From: an uncultured Lachnospiraceae bacterium
GTDB lineage: Bacteria; Bacillota; Clostridia; Lachnospirales; Lachnospiraceae
Assembly: GCA_910579275.1 (NCBI GenBank)
Contig: CAJTTO010000016.1
Coordinates: 11,516-75,515, forward strand
DNA length: 64,000 nucleotides
Direction of reading: 5' to 3'
Position numbers and translations under genes: made by a program. Below are positions 44,700 to 52,891 of this stretch, piece by piece (position 1 is the first letter of the stretch; each line of letters opens with the position of its first letter). The notes under the pieces are model-generated. The model saw nothing but the letters and a program-made list of their open reading frames with translations, did no database searches and was not told the DNA's origin.

Positions 44700-45344
44700 T
44701 TATTTTTCATCACCGCCGTACATCATCGATGTTGTTGTAACGGAACAGGATGTGGGGCTCTCGTCATTTGTCTGGGTGAAGGAATAACTGCCATCCGCGT
44801 TTTTCGTAATTTCCACGTATACTGCCTGATCACCCTGATTGAGGTTAAAACCACAAACCCCATTCGCATCAAACAAGTCTGTAATCTCTGTCTTCTGGTC
44901 TTGATAATATACCCAGACCTTGCCGTCCTCGTCCTCCTTGATACTTATGGACTCATTGATGTGTTCGGCAAGCTCGTCGGCGGAAAGCCAAGTCGTGTCC
45001 CCATTCTCGTCAATGGAGACGCCCCCATAGCCCATGATTTCCTCATCGCCGTTTCCACCGTCATAAATAAACGTATAACCGCCGTCTCCGTTCTCTTTCA
45101 CTTCCATTTCTGTCTGTCTTCCATACAGCCACACGTTAATTTTTTCCTGAATGCCGCCAATATCCGCCGCATACACGGTACCGGAACCGCCAATTATTAC
45201 TGCACATGCAACTGCCGCTGCGACTGCCATATTTTTTTTATGCTTTTTTTCAATCTTTGCCATTTCTTCTACCTCCAAACTCAACTGCCGGGAGGACTGA
45301 ATTGCTGAAAAAGCCTGTTTGTAACGTTCACTATTTGTCATCAT
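44700..45344 (-). CDS. Probable anti-sigma factor, single-pass membrane protein
   Basis: 214 residues. A cytoplasmic N-terminus of about 38 residues (MMTNSERYKQAFSAIQ...), one helix (NMAVAAAVACAVIIGGSGTVYA) and an extracellular acidic domain with repeated Asp/Gly. This is the usual plan of small anti-sigma proteins that follow ECF genes in Clostridia. It begins inside the end of the sigma gene (14-base overlap), so the two are coupled. The signal it senses is unknown. Confidence 0.75.
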   Translation of the reverse strand: MMTNSERYKQAFSAIQSSRQLSLEVEEMAKIEKKHKKNMAVAAAVACAVIIGGSGTVYAADIGGIQEKINVWLYGRQTEMEVKENGDGGYTFIYDGGNGDEEIMGYGGVSIDENGDTTWLSADELAEHINESISIKEDEDGKVWVYYQDQKTEITDLFDANGVCGFNLNQGDQAVYVEITKNADGSYSFTQTNDESPTSCSVTTTSMMYGGDEK

Positions 45345-45813
45345 CCCACTCCTCCTTCAATGCATTCCTGAGCATTCCACGCCCGCGCGATAGCCTGATT
45401 TTCACGTTACTCTCGCTCAGCTTTAGGATATCCGCGATTTCACTGACGGTATAATCCTCATAATAATACAGATGAATTACAATGCGGTATTTCTCCGGAA
45501 GCTGCATTACTGTCTCAAAAAGCGTCTCTGCCTCCGGTGTCTCAAATACCAGTGTCTCCATATAATCCTCAATGGAGACCTTGTTGCGCCGCCAAAACGT
45601 GCGGTTTATGTTCTTCGCCTTATTGACGGCAACCCGCATCAGCCACGCGCGCACATGCTGCTCACTTTCAAATTCTTTTTTTGTTGTATAATACTGAACA
45701 AACGTATCCTGAACCACATCTTCTGCATCCTGCTTATTTTTACACATATTAAATGCCGCAGCAAAAAGGCTTCTCTGGTATAACGCCGCCAGTTCCTGCA
45801 CGGACTGTCTCAT
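45331..45813 (-). CDS. ECF-type RNA polymerase sigma factor
   Basis: 160 residues. Region 2 includes NKQDAEDVVQDTFVQYY and ends with AWLMRVAVNKAKNINR; region 4 has the HTH YYEDYTVSEIADILKLSESNVKIRLSRGRGML. AAAGGAG lies 5 bases before the ATG. With the membrane protein that follows it forms a sigma/anti-sigma pair; autoregulation is likely but no promoter motif is certain. Confidence 0.92.
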   Translation of the reverse strand: MRQSVQELAALYQRSLFAAAFNMCKNKQDAEDVVQDTFVQYYTTKKEFESEQHVRAWLMRVAVNKAKNINRTFWRRNKVSIEDYMETLVFETPEAETLFETVMQLPEKYRIVIHLYYYEDYTVSEIADILKLSESNVKIRLSRGRGMLRNALKEEWDDDK

Positions 45814-45962
45814 GAGTACTCCTTTTGTTTTTTTAATTGAAAAGATCTTTCATTAATAGTACAACTCATAAACGTATATGGTTACATTTTTTTTTAAACT
45901 TTGGCAAATTAACTATTATGTACTAAATCTTTGATGACCACTCATGACAATTTGGGGAATAA

Positions 45963-46449
45963 CTAAAGTAATATCGGATTTGAAGAGTAATACTTTTCCA
46001 ATAGCATATATGTATCCATGCCATACACCATTTTTGAAGAATTAGCATACACCTGTCTTGTTAAACCAACTGTATCTTTTGATTCCATGTAATCTATTAA
46101 CAGGTCATATACCAACTTCGTATTTAAGGGATAAAAAAGCAAATATTCCCCTTTCATTATGAGTAAGGGCATAAATTATTTCTTTTGACTCATCATAACC
46201 ATAACATAATATTTCATGAAAACTATGTCTTAGATGATAGTTTTGTTTGTTATGTAGAAAGTACTCATCCAATGTAATAACAACAAAATCATTTTGTTGT
46301 ATTGTCCAAATAATTGCTTCGCATATTTTCTCATCATAGTCTTTATATAACACGACTTTACAACTTTTTAAAAAATAACGCACAAAGCACTTTCTCGTAT
46401 ATAATAAGTTTGCACACAAATCCATACGAAAGAGAGCAACCTTGTACAT
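45963..46449 (-). pseudogene. Frameshifted remnant resembling a BtrH_N-type protein
   Basis: Two frames join near 46130. The first reads VVITLDEYFLHNKQNYHLRHSF, then ILCYGYDESKEIIYALTHNE; the second continues KLVYDLLIDYMESKDTVGLT. The order (tyrosine-rich segment, HxxLVYGYD-like motif, later YDxLxxY) recalls the butirosin-H N-terminal family found beside peptide and nonribosomal pathways. The N-terminus seems short and the frame is broken, so it is probably dead. Family assignment is tentative. Confidence 0.4.
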
Positions 46450-46520
46450 TAGATTTATTATACAACGAAAATAACTTAATTGGTAAACTGTACCGCTATT
46501 TTCATGTTTACTTTATGATT

Positions 46521-46736
46521 TTTTCTACGCCCACTATTGAAACACTGTTCCTGCTGATATTATTTGTAAAGAATGATCTGATATGCCTTGTGGATGAATA
46601 CGAAAATCTTGACCTCATCGGCAATGCCAGAGCTGATTCCGTTATTTACGGCTTGGCACCCGAACCTACCAGAAAAAAGGGCAGACCGGCAGTACATGGA
46701 AGAAAACTGTCCATTCAGGATGATTTCATACTATAA
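46521..46736 (+). pseudogene. Transposase fragment (DDE, IS4-like)
   Basis: About 70 residues with VDEYENLDLIGNARADSVIYG followed by RKKGRPAVHGRKLSI, a segment typical of the middle of DDE transposases (KRGRPxKxG loop). No catalytic triad, no terminal repeats and no complete frame. It ends 7 bases from the end of hsdR, so it may mark a boundary of the restriction island. Confidence 0.6.
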
Positions 46737-46743
46737 AAAACTT

Positions 46744-49700
46744 TTACTCCTTTCCATACGATACATCCGCCACCATGCTCATTTTCGGTTCAAATGAATA
46801 TACAACATCACTGTTCCTTTTTAGTTTCTCATACAATACTGTTCCAAGCGTATCCATAATCTGTTTCATCATATCCGGCTCTTTAAACATACGAACAAAG
46901 AACTCCTCATTTTGTTCATAGCGGCTCGCCGCCATATTGGGAAAATCTTTCTCGAAAAGCAGCATAAAAGTCTTAAAATCATTATTCTGTGCATATCCAT
47001 GCCACTTATCCTGCGCTTCATAATCGCTTTCAATCTGTAAAAGGACTTTATCCATCTCTGTAAAATCTGTTCCATAGCGTTCATTGATTTTGTCTATAAT
47101 GACTGTAAGCGGATTCTTCTTTTTATCCTTACGTCCCGCTTCGCCGGTAATCGGTCGGAATCCTTCTTCCGTTGGTTCCAAATCAATGCTTCCTTCAAAA
47201 TCTTTTTCCAAACGGTAATATTCCAACAACACTTTATCATCCACGTTGACGCGTTCCGTACTCCCTTTGGGTAACTGCATCAATAAGAACTTAGCATATA
47301 CACTGAATTTATGGATATCCTTGTCAAACAGCCGACATACCTGTGTAATAAATGCATAAATACGATTGAAACGGGCAAGTGTAGATTTAAACATATCCTG
47401 TCTATCCGCATTTAATGCCTGAAACCGGTCAATTGCTGGCTTTATTTTCCCTTGCAATTTTCCGATGTCTCCACTTGTTTGCTGCTTCTTTGAGTAAAAA
47501 ATATCCGCAAACTGCATGATTTCAATTTCCTGATATACATGATACTCATCCAGTGTATTTTTCAGGTCATAAATGACATTCGGATTTGTTTCCTCTTCCA
47601 ATGTCGTTTCTTCATAATAAGGCTCAAAAGATTTTTTGATATCATCTGCTGAATTTACAAAATCAAGGATAAATGTATCCTGTTTACCTCTGCATGTACG
47701 ATTAAGGCGCGAAAGCGTTTGAACTGCTTTCACACCTGACAGTTTTTTATCCACAAACATCGTATGTAATAACGGTTCATCAAATCCCGTCTGATACTTT
47801 TCCGCTACAATCAGCATACCGAAATCATCTGTGTTAAACGCTTTGGGCAATGCTTTCTCTTTGATTGTCTTTTCATCCTTTGTCTTGTTCAGTTTTTCCT
47901 CCGTAAATGTCTGACCATCATCTTCAATTTCCCCCGAAAATGCGACAAGTACATCAAGGTCATAACCTTTCTCAAGAATCTGTCGTCGAAATTCCTGTAA
48001 ATACCGTACAGCATGTAAACGAGATGGCGTTACCACCATTGCCTTTGCTTTACCGCCAATTTTTGTTCTCGTTACACGATAAAACTGCTCCAGCATAATA
48101 GCAGTCTTTTGAGAGATATTGTGAGGATGCAGCTTTTCGTAATCCAAAATAGCCTTTACTCCTGTTGTTGTATCTACCTCCGGATTATCAGGTATTGATT
48201 TTACAATCTTATAATACATCTTATATGTCATATAATTTTTCAGCACATCAAGAATAAATCCCTCCTCGATAGCCTGTCTCATAGAATAGATATGAAATGG
48301 ATGATAACCACCGTTCTCATCTTTCCATCCGAACATATTGAGTGTCTTTTCTTTGGGCGTTGCTGTAAAAGCAAAAAATGATATATTGCTATGTACTCCC
48401 TGTGCTGCCAGCTCATCTAACAGCTTATCCTCATCATCCCTATAATTTTGTTCCTGATCATATTCCATCTGGGCGTATTCTTCTAAAATCTTCTCTGTAT
48501 CTGCCAATGCACGTTTTAATTTTTTTGCCGCATCTCCCGTCTGAGAAGAATGTGCCTCATCAACAATAACGGCAAACCGTCTGCTGCCTGATTTTACTTC
48601 TTTATAAATCACCGGAAATTTTTGCAATGTGGTGATGATAATCGGTACACCATCATTGATAGCATTCTTTAACTGCTGTGCATTCTTTTCAATTTTCTGC
48701 ACAACACCATCTACATGGTCAAACTGATAAACCGTATTTTGTAGCTGCTCATCCAGCACCTTACGGTCTGTAACAATAATGACTGACTGAAAAATCTTTT
48801 CGTCATATGTATTATGCAGTCCCGCCAAACGATGAGCAAGCCATGCAATGGAATTGGATTTTCCAGAACCCGCACTGTGTTGTATCAAATAATTTTTACC
48901 AGAACCATTGATTTTGACATCTGCAAGCAATTTTGTTACCACATCCAGTTGATGATAGCGCGGAAAAATCATTGTTTCCAATATGATTTCACCTGTATCC
49001 TTATCCCGTTCCACTTTCAAATGAAGATATTTGTTCAAGATTTCAAGCAGACGCTCTTTGCAAAGAACATTCTGCCAAAGATATGCTGTATCATATCCAC
49101 TTTCATTGACAGGATTTCCTTTTCCCCCGACTCGCCCTGCGCCGTTACTCCCTTGATTAAATGGCAGAAAATAAGTCTTTTCTCCTTCTAAACGTGTAGT
49201 CATAAAAACCTGTGTCAAATCTACTGCAAAATGAACAAGCACACGTTCTTTAAACGCAAAAATAGCATCTTTTCCCCTACGGTCAAATTGATACTGTTCA
49301 ATCGCATTTACTGTGCTTTGTCCCGTAAACTGACACTTTAATTCCATTGAAACAACTGGAATCCCATTGACAAATAGCACAATATCAATACTGTTTTCAT
49401 TACTTAATGAATAGTGTAACTGCCTCGTACAATGTAATATATTGGCTGCAAATTGTTCCTGTGTTGTTGTATTAATAGAAGTTTCCGGTTTCCAATATAC
49501 TGCACGAAATTTAACACCTCGGTCTGTAAATCCCTGACGTAAAACCTGAAGCAGTCCTACCATTTTCACCTCACGGCAAAAACGCTCTACTACCTGTTTT
49601 TCGCTATCTGTTCCATATATTTTCTCATAACGCTCCCACTGTTTTGGCTGGCTTATTTTTAAAAATTTCAGAAAAGTTTCCGTATCTAATGCCAGCTTAC

Positions 49701-49803
49701 GATCAAATTTGTGCGGATCTCCTTTCTCATAGCCACCCTCAGTAATAAGATATTCTTCTATGTCCTGTTCAAAACGTTTTTCCTTTATATCAAAGTCTGA
49801 CAT
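46744..49803 (-). CDS. hsdR: Type I restriction enzyme R subunit (HsdR)
   Basis: 1019 residues. N-terminal PD-(D/E)XK nuclease: Asp140 and Glu154-x-Lys156 in IDIVLFVNGIPVVSMELK. Then a superfamily 2 translocase: Walker A HSAGSGKS (311-316), DEAH box (415-418) in VIVDEAHSSQTG, FTATP, and QTLSRLNR near residue 700. A helical C-terminus binds the methylase. Translocates and cuts unmodified DNA together with HsdM and HsdS. AGGAGG lies 8 bases before the ATG. It is the last gene of the operon, 35 bases past the DUF1016 gene. Confidence 0.96.
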   Translation of the reverse strand: MSDFDIKEKRFEQDIEEYLITEGGYEKGDPHKFDRKLALDTETFLKFLKISQPKQWERYEKIYGTDSEKQVVERFCREVKMVGLLQVLRQGFTDRGVKFRAVYWKPETSINTTTQEQFAANILHCTRQLHYSLSNENSIDIVLFVNGIPVVSMELKCQFTGQSTVNAIEQYQFDRRGKDAIFAFKERVLVHFAVDLTQVFMTTRLEGEKTYFLPFNQGSNGAGRVGGKGNPVNESGYDTAYLWQNVLCKERLLEILNKYLHLKVERDKDTGEIILETMIFPRYHQLDVVTKLLADVKINGSGKNYLIQHSAGSGKSNSIAWLAHRLAGLHNTYDEKIFQSVIIVTDRKVLDEQLQNTVYQFDHVDGVVQKIEKNAQQLKNAINDGVPIIITTLQKFPVIYKEVKSGSRRFAVIVDEAHSSQTGDAAKKLKRALADTEKILEEYAQMEYDQEQNYRDDEDKLLDELAAQGVHSNISFFAFTATPKEKTLNMFGWKDENGGYHPFHIYSMRQAIEEGFILDVLKNYMTYKMYYKIVKSIPDNPEVDTTTGVKAILDYEKLHPHNISQKTAIMLEQFYRVTRTKIGGKAKAMVVTPSRLHAVRYLQEFRRQILEKGYDLDVLVAFSGEIEDDGQTFTEEKLNKTKDEKTIKEKALPKAFNTDDFGMLIVAEKYQTGFDEPLLHTMFVDKKLSGVKAVQTLSRLNRTCRGKQDTFILDFVNSADDIKKSFEPYYEETTLEEETNPNVIYDLKNTLDEYHVYQEIEIMQFADIFYSKKQQTSGDIGKLQGKIKPAIDRFQALNADRQDMFKSTLARFNRIYAFITQVCRLFDKDIHKFSVYAKFLLMQLPKGSTERVNVDDKVLLEYYRLEKDFEGSIDLEPTEEGFRPITGEAGRKDKKKNPLTVIIDKINERYGTDFTEMDKVLLQIESDYEAQDKWHGYAQNNDFKTFMLLFEKDFPNMAASRYEQNEEFFVRMFKEPDMMKQIMDTLGTVLYEKLKRNSDVVYSFEPKMSMVADVSYGKE

Positions 49804-49838
49804 GGACTGTACCTCCTCAGTGTTTTTTGATTTTTCAA

Positions 49839-50948
49839 TTAATTTTCTTCTCTGTACATCTGCTCACTTTGCTTTTCTTTCTGCTGTAAATAAAACATGG
49901 TTTTTTGTGTTTCAATTTCTTTTCGCAATTCTTCTTCTGTCGGTAAATACAATTTGTATTTTGATGCAAATAACTGCTCATTGCCATGAAGAACAGAATA
50001 TCTTGCGATATCTTCATCCGTTTCTGTACAGAGTACAATACCCAATGTTGGATTATCGTCTGTACCTTTCTTCAATTCATCGTACATACGGATATACATA
50101 TCCATCTGTCCTACATCCTGATGCGTAATTTTGCCTGTTTTCAAATCAATCAGAACAAAACACTTCAAAATGTAATTGTAAAATACAAGGTCAATAAAAT
50201 AATCCTCTTTCTCTGTTTTTATATGCTGCTGACGAGCTACAAAGGCATACCCCTTTCCCATTTCCATTAAAAATTTCTGAATATTAGAAATAATGCTAGT
50301 CTCCAAATCGGTTTCCGTAAAATCTGTATTGGACGATAATCCAAGGAATTCCGCTATAACAGGATTTTTGACAAATTCCAACTTATCATTCTGGAAATCG
50401 GAAGTCTTTTCCAACATTTCCTGTTCAACCAAATCTTTATGTTGGGACTGCAGCATACGGTAGTAATATTGTGTATTAATATTTCGCTGTAAAGTACGCA
50501 CACTCCATGTCTGCTCGTATGCTTCTTTCTCATACCAACTGCGAGCAGTAGAATCTGCTACTTGTAATAATGCACGATAATGTGACCAAGAAAGCCGTAT
50601 ATGAGATTGTCGACACGCTGTGTCGACAATCTGGGGAAACTCTTTATAAAAGCGCAGACAGTGATAAAGATTACTGCGATCATAACCTTTTCCATACTGT
50701 GCAGTCAGCCCTTTGGATAATTTTTTAATGATATTGGCACCGTACTCAGCGCGATCTGAACCGTCAATTTCTTCTTCAGATATCCGGTATCCAATCAGCC
50801 AGTTTCTTTGTGACAAGATTGTGTCTACTGCATGGTAGGCTTGCTGTTGGGAAATCTCTATTATATTTTGTATATCCAATAATATATTCTCTGATTTTTG
50901 ATAGATGCTCATAATATCAGTATTTTCAGTTTTTATGGGTTCATTCAT
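49839..50948 (-). CDS. DUF1016/YhcG-type PD-(D/E)XK nuclease in the restriction operon
   Basis: 369 residues. The N-terminal DUF1016_N region has the conserved NWLIGYRI, YGxxIIKKLSKGL and LSWSHYRALLQV; the C-terminal nuclease domain has Asp253 in EDYFIDLVFYN and Asp268-x-Lys270 in FVLIDLKTGK, then a QMDMYIRMYD helix. Such proteins are often found inside type I restriction loci and are thought to be extra nucleases or defence factors; the mechanism is not settled. A 12-bp perfect palindrome lies within the gene at 50608-50634. It starts 12 bases after the membrane gene. Confidence 0.9.
   Translation of the reverse strand: MNEPIKTENTDIMSIYQKSENILLDIQNIIEISQQQAYHAVDTILSQRNWLIGYRISEEEIDGSDRAEYGANIIKKLSKGLTAQYGKGYDRSNLYHCLRFYKEFPQIVDTACRQSHIRLSWSHYRALLQVADSTARSWYEKEAYEQTWSVRTLQRNINTQYYYRMLQSQHKDLVEQEMLEKTSDFQNDKLEFVKNPVIAEFLGLSSNTDFTETDLETSIISNIQKFLMEMGKGYAFVARQQHIKTEKEDYFIDLVFYNYILKCFVLIDLKTGKITHQDVGQMDMYIRMYDELKKGTDDNPTLGIVLCTETDEDIARYSVLHGNEQLFASKYKLYLPTEEELRKEIETQKTMFYLQQKEKQSEQMYREEN
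50608..50634. repeat. Perfect palindrome inside the DUF1016 gene
   Basis: GATTGTCGACAC, GCT, then GTGTCGACAATC: 12-bp arms around three bases. It encodes about residues 106-115 (QIVDTACRQS), in a part of the protein where related sequences vary. Confidence 0.8.
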
Positions 50949-50960
50949 ATAAGTTCTCCA

Positions 50961-51611
50961 TTAAATTTCTTTCTTATTCTCGTTATCAGATGCGACTTTT
51001 TCTAAAATCTCCAAATACTCGGAACAAGTAGTTTCATAAATATGCCATCTTTCCCCTTGATAATTTTTTTGATTTTCGTTAATACTTGAAAGAAAGTATG
51101 ATAAAAACATAAAGGCAAATGAAAGAAGAGTCATTACATTGATTAGCTCATTTGTTAATTTATCATATGGGATTAATTTCAATGGTGTAATCATGATTTG
51201 TATAGTACAAATTACAATTTGTATACACGATATTGCCATAACAGATTTCTGTAAAACTTTGATTTTTCTGTTATTTTGGGATAAAGTATCTCTATTTGGT
51301 AATATTGCTAATTCGTTTTTCAACAATTCAGTTTCATTCCCCAAAACATTAAATTTATCGTATGTCTTTATACTTTTTTCAATAAATTCCGTTCGCGACT
51401 TTGCAATTGTATTTATCATATCTAGTCTACATATTAGAAAATCTGTTGTATTTTTTAGCATCTCAAAAGTTGTAAATTCTAATGAAACAAAGGCAACCGT
51501 AACATAAAGGGTTGCAGGCAAAAGACCATCTAATCTAATTTGAATAATAGCAATCAAAATATAGCTTATAGCCATTCCTAATAAAATGTAATTACTTTTG
51601 TTCAACATCAA
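50961..51611 (-). CDS. Four-helix membrane protein of unknown function in the type I restriction operon
   Basis: 216 residues. Two helices at about 8-27 and 31-50, a charged, probably coiled middle of about 70 residues (MINTIAKSRTEFIEKSIK...), then two helices at about 125-147 and 160-182, and a charged tail (GERWHIYETTCSEYLEILEK). It starts in an ATGA overlap with hsdS and ends 12 bases before the DUF1016 gene, so it is translated as part of the operon. The paired-helix layout recalls the S-4TM and SLATT membrane effectors of other defence systems, but I see no clear sequence match. Function unknown. Confidence 0.75.
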   Translation of the reverse strand: MMLNKSNYILLGMAISYILIAIIQIRLDGLLPATLYVTVAFVSLEFTTFEMLKNTTDFLICRLDMINTIAKSRTEFIEKSIKTYDKFNVLGNETELLKNELAILPNRDTLSQNNRKIKVLQKSVMAISCIQIVICTIQIMITPLKLIPYDKLTNELINVMTLLSFAFMFLSYFLSSINENQKNYQGERWHIYETTCSEYLEILEKVASDNENKKEI

Positions 51612-52891
51612 ACCTCCCTTTTCCCTGTAACCGTTTCATAAATAAGCGATTTCTTGTATGCAATAATCTTATCAATGATTTTTTGCTTCATTTCAATTGC
51701 ATCATCAATAGCACTGCATTTCCTGTCAAGAAATTGAGCGATTTCTTTCTGTTCTTCCATAGGAGGAACTAATACAGGCATACTTTTTAATAAGTCTTGT
51801 CCTAAACTCGCTCTTGTGACAAGATTCATTTCCTTTACAAGAAATGCACGGTGATGACTGCTTCTAAAATAATATTTACTGTATCCGGTGTATAATGTAT
51901 TATCAAACGGTCTGACGCGAATTACAAACCCAGCAAAAGTCGCATTTGGCATCGTTTTCTCGCATACACTGGAAAACCCAACTTCCTCTACTGTCTCCGA
52001 AGTCCGTGTAAAGAAAATATCTCCCTTTTCAACAGAATAATCCTTCCGTTCTTTATCCGTAGCATCAATTAATCCATCAACATGTATTGGCAATGTATAG
52101 TTTCGATATACATCTCCATAACTTACAAATGGATAGCCATATCCAAAAAACTCACCGCCTTTACTAATTCCATTCTGAGGCGTTCCAATATTTCTCAAAC
52201 GGCATACCTTCCATGTAGATGGTATTTTTCCAATAAATTCAATTCCACTGTCTTTCATTTCCACATTGAGACTTAATCCCTCTGTTACTGTTTCCGTAAT
52301 CAAAGACTGCTTATATGCTTTGATCTTTTCTATGATCTCTTGTTGTTTAGCAATAATAGAGTTTATCTTAGTACACTTTTCATCTAGATAACTCACTATA
52401 TGGTATTGAATATCTATGGGCGGTTGGATTATCGGCAAGTCGGAAAAGTCTTCATAATTAAGCGTAAATCGTATATTCTTAGAATAATGACTATACTTCC
52501 GTCCATCAAAAATATATTGAAACCAATAATCAGCATACTTAGGTAACATCCCATTCTTACAAGTAAGTACCTTATACGCTGGAGAAATCATTCCATTATA
52601 GGGACTTATACCCGAAAATACCGCTGACATATCAAGATCAAACAAGCACATTACAATATCATTAGCTTTAACAACTTGATATGTATCAAAAGATTCTGGC
52701 AACTTGCCTTCTGCATTATTGATATCTTTTTCTTTTATCCCCTTTGTGGTTAATGATAAAAGTTGTGTTTTACCAGATTGACTACCTACAATATCTTTAG
52801 AGCAAAAGAACACATTTTTATTTCGTGTTACATTCCATAAAATAGGAATATCTCCTATATATGCAATCCCGCTATCCTTCATTTCCCTCAT
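51608..52891 (-). CDS. hsdS: Type I restriction specificity subunit (HsdS)
   Basis: 427 residues with two target-recognition domains. Each half starts with the same phrase (MKDSGIAYIGDIP..W and MKDSGIEFIGKIPSTW) and ends with a conserved helix (IIEKIKAYKQSLITETVT, IIDKIIAYKKSLIYETVT) that spaces the half-sites. The target is a bipartite sequence that cannot be predicted by eye. It starts in an ATGA overlap with hsdM. Only one hsdS is present in the window and no inverted partial copies are seen. Confidence 0.95.
   Translation of the reverse strand: MREMKDSGIAYIGDIPILWNVTRNKNVFFCSKDIVGSQSGKTQLLSLTTKGIKEKDINNAEGKLPESFDTYQVVKANDIVMCLFDLDMSAVFSGISPYNGMISPAYKVLTCKNGMLPKYADYWFQYIFDGRKYSHYSKNIRFTLNYEDFSDLPIIQPPIDIQYHIVSYLDEKCTKINSIIAKQQEIIEKIKAYKQSLITETVTEGLSLNVEMKDSGIEFIGKIPSTWKVCRLRNIGTPQNGISKGGEFFGYGYPFVSYGDVYRNYTLPIHVDGLIDATDKERKDYSVEKGDIFFTRTSETVEEVGFSSVCEKTMPNATFAGFVIRVRPFDNTLYTGYSKYYFRSSHHRAFLVKEMNLVTRASLGQDLLKSMPVLVPPMEEQKEIAQFLDRKCSAIDDAIEMKQKIIDKIIAYKKSLIYETVTGKREV

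Noticed and set aside
44545..44787. 80-residue plus-strand frame
   Set aside because: No ribosome site, and it runs through a terminator and into the opposite anti-sigma gene.
46314..46520. Upstream part of the frame that contains the transposase fragment
   Set aside because: It overlaps the opposite BtrH-like remnant and shows no transposase-like sequence, so only 46521-46736 was kept.
51608..52891. Phase-variable hsdS by inversion
   Set aside because: Only one hsdS, no partial copies, no inverted repeats and no recombinase next to it in this window.
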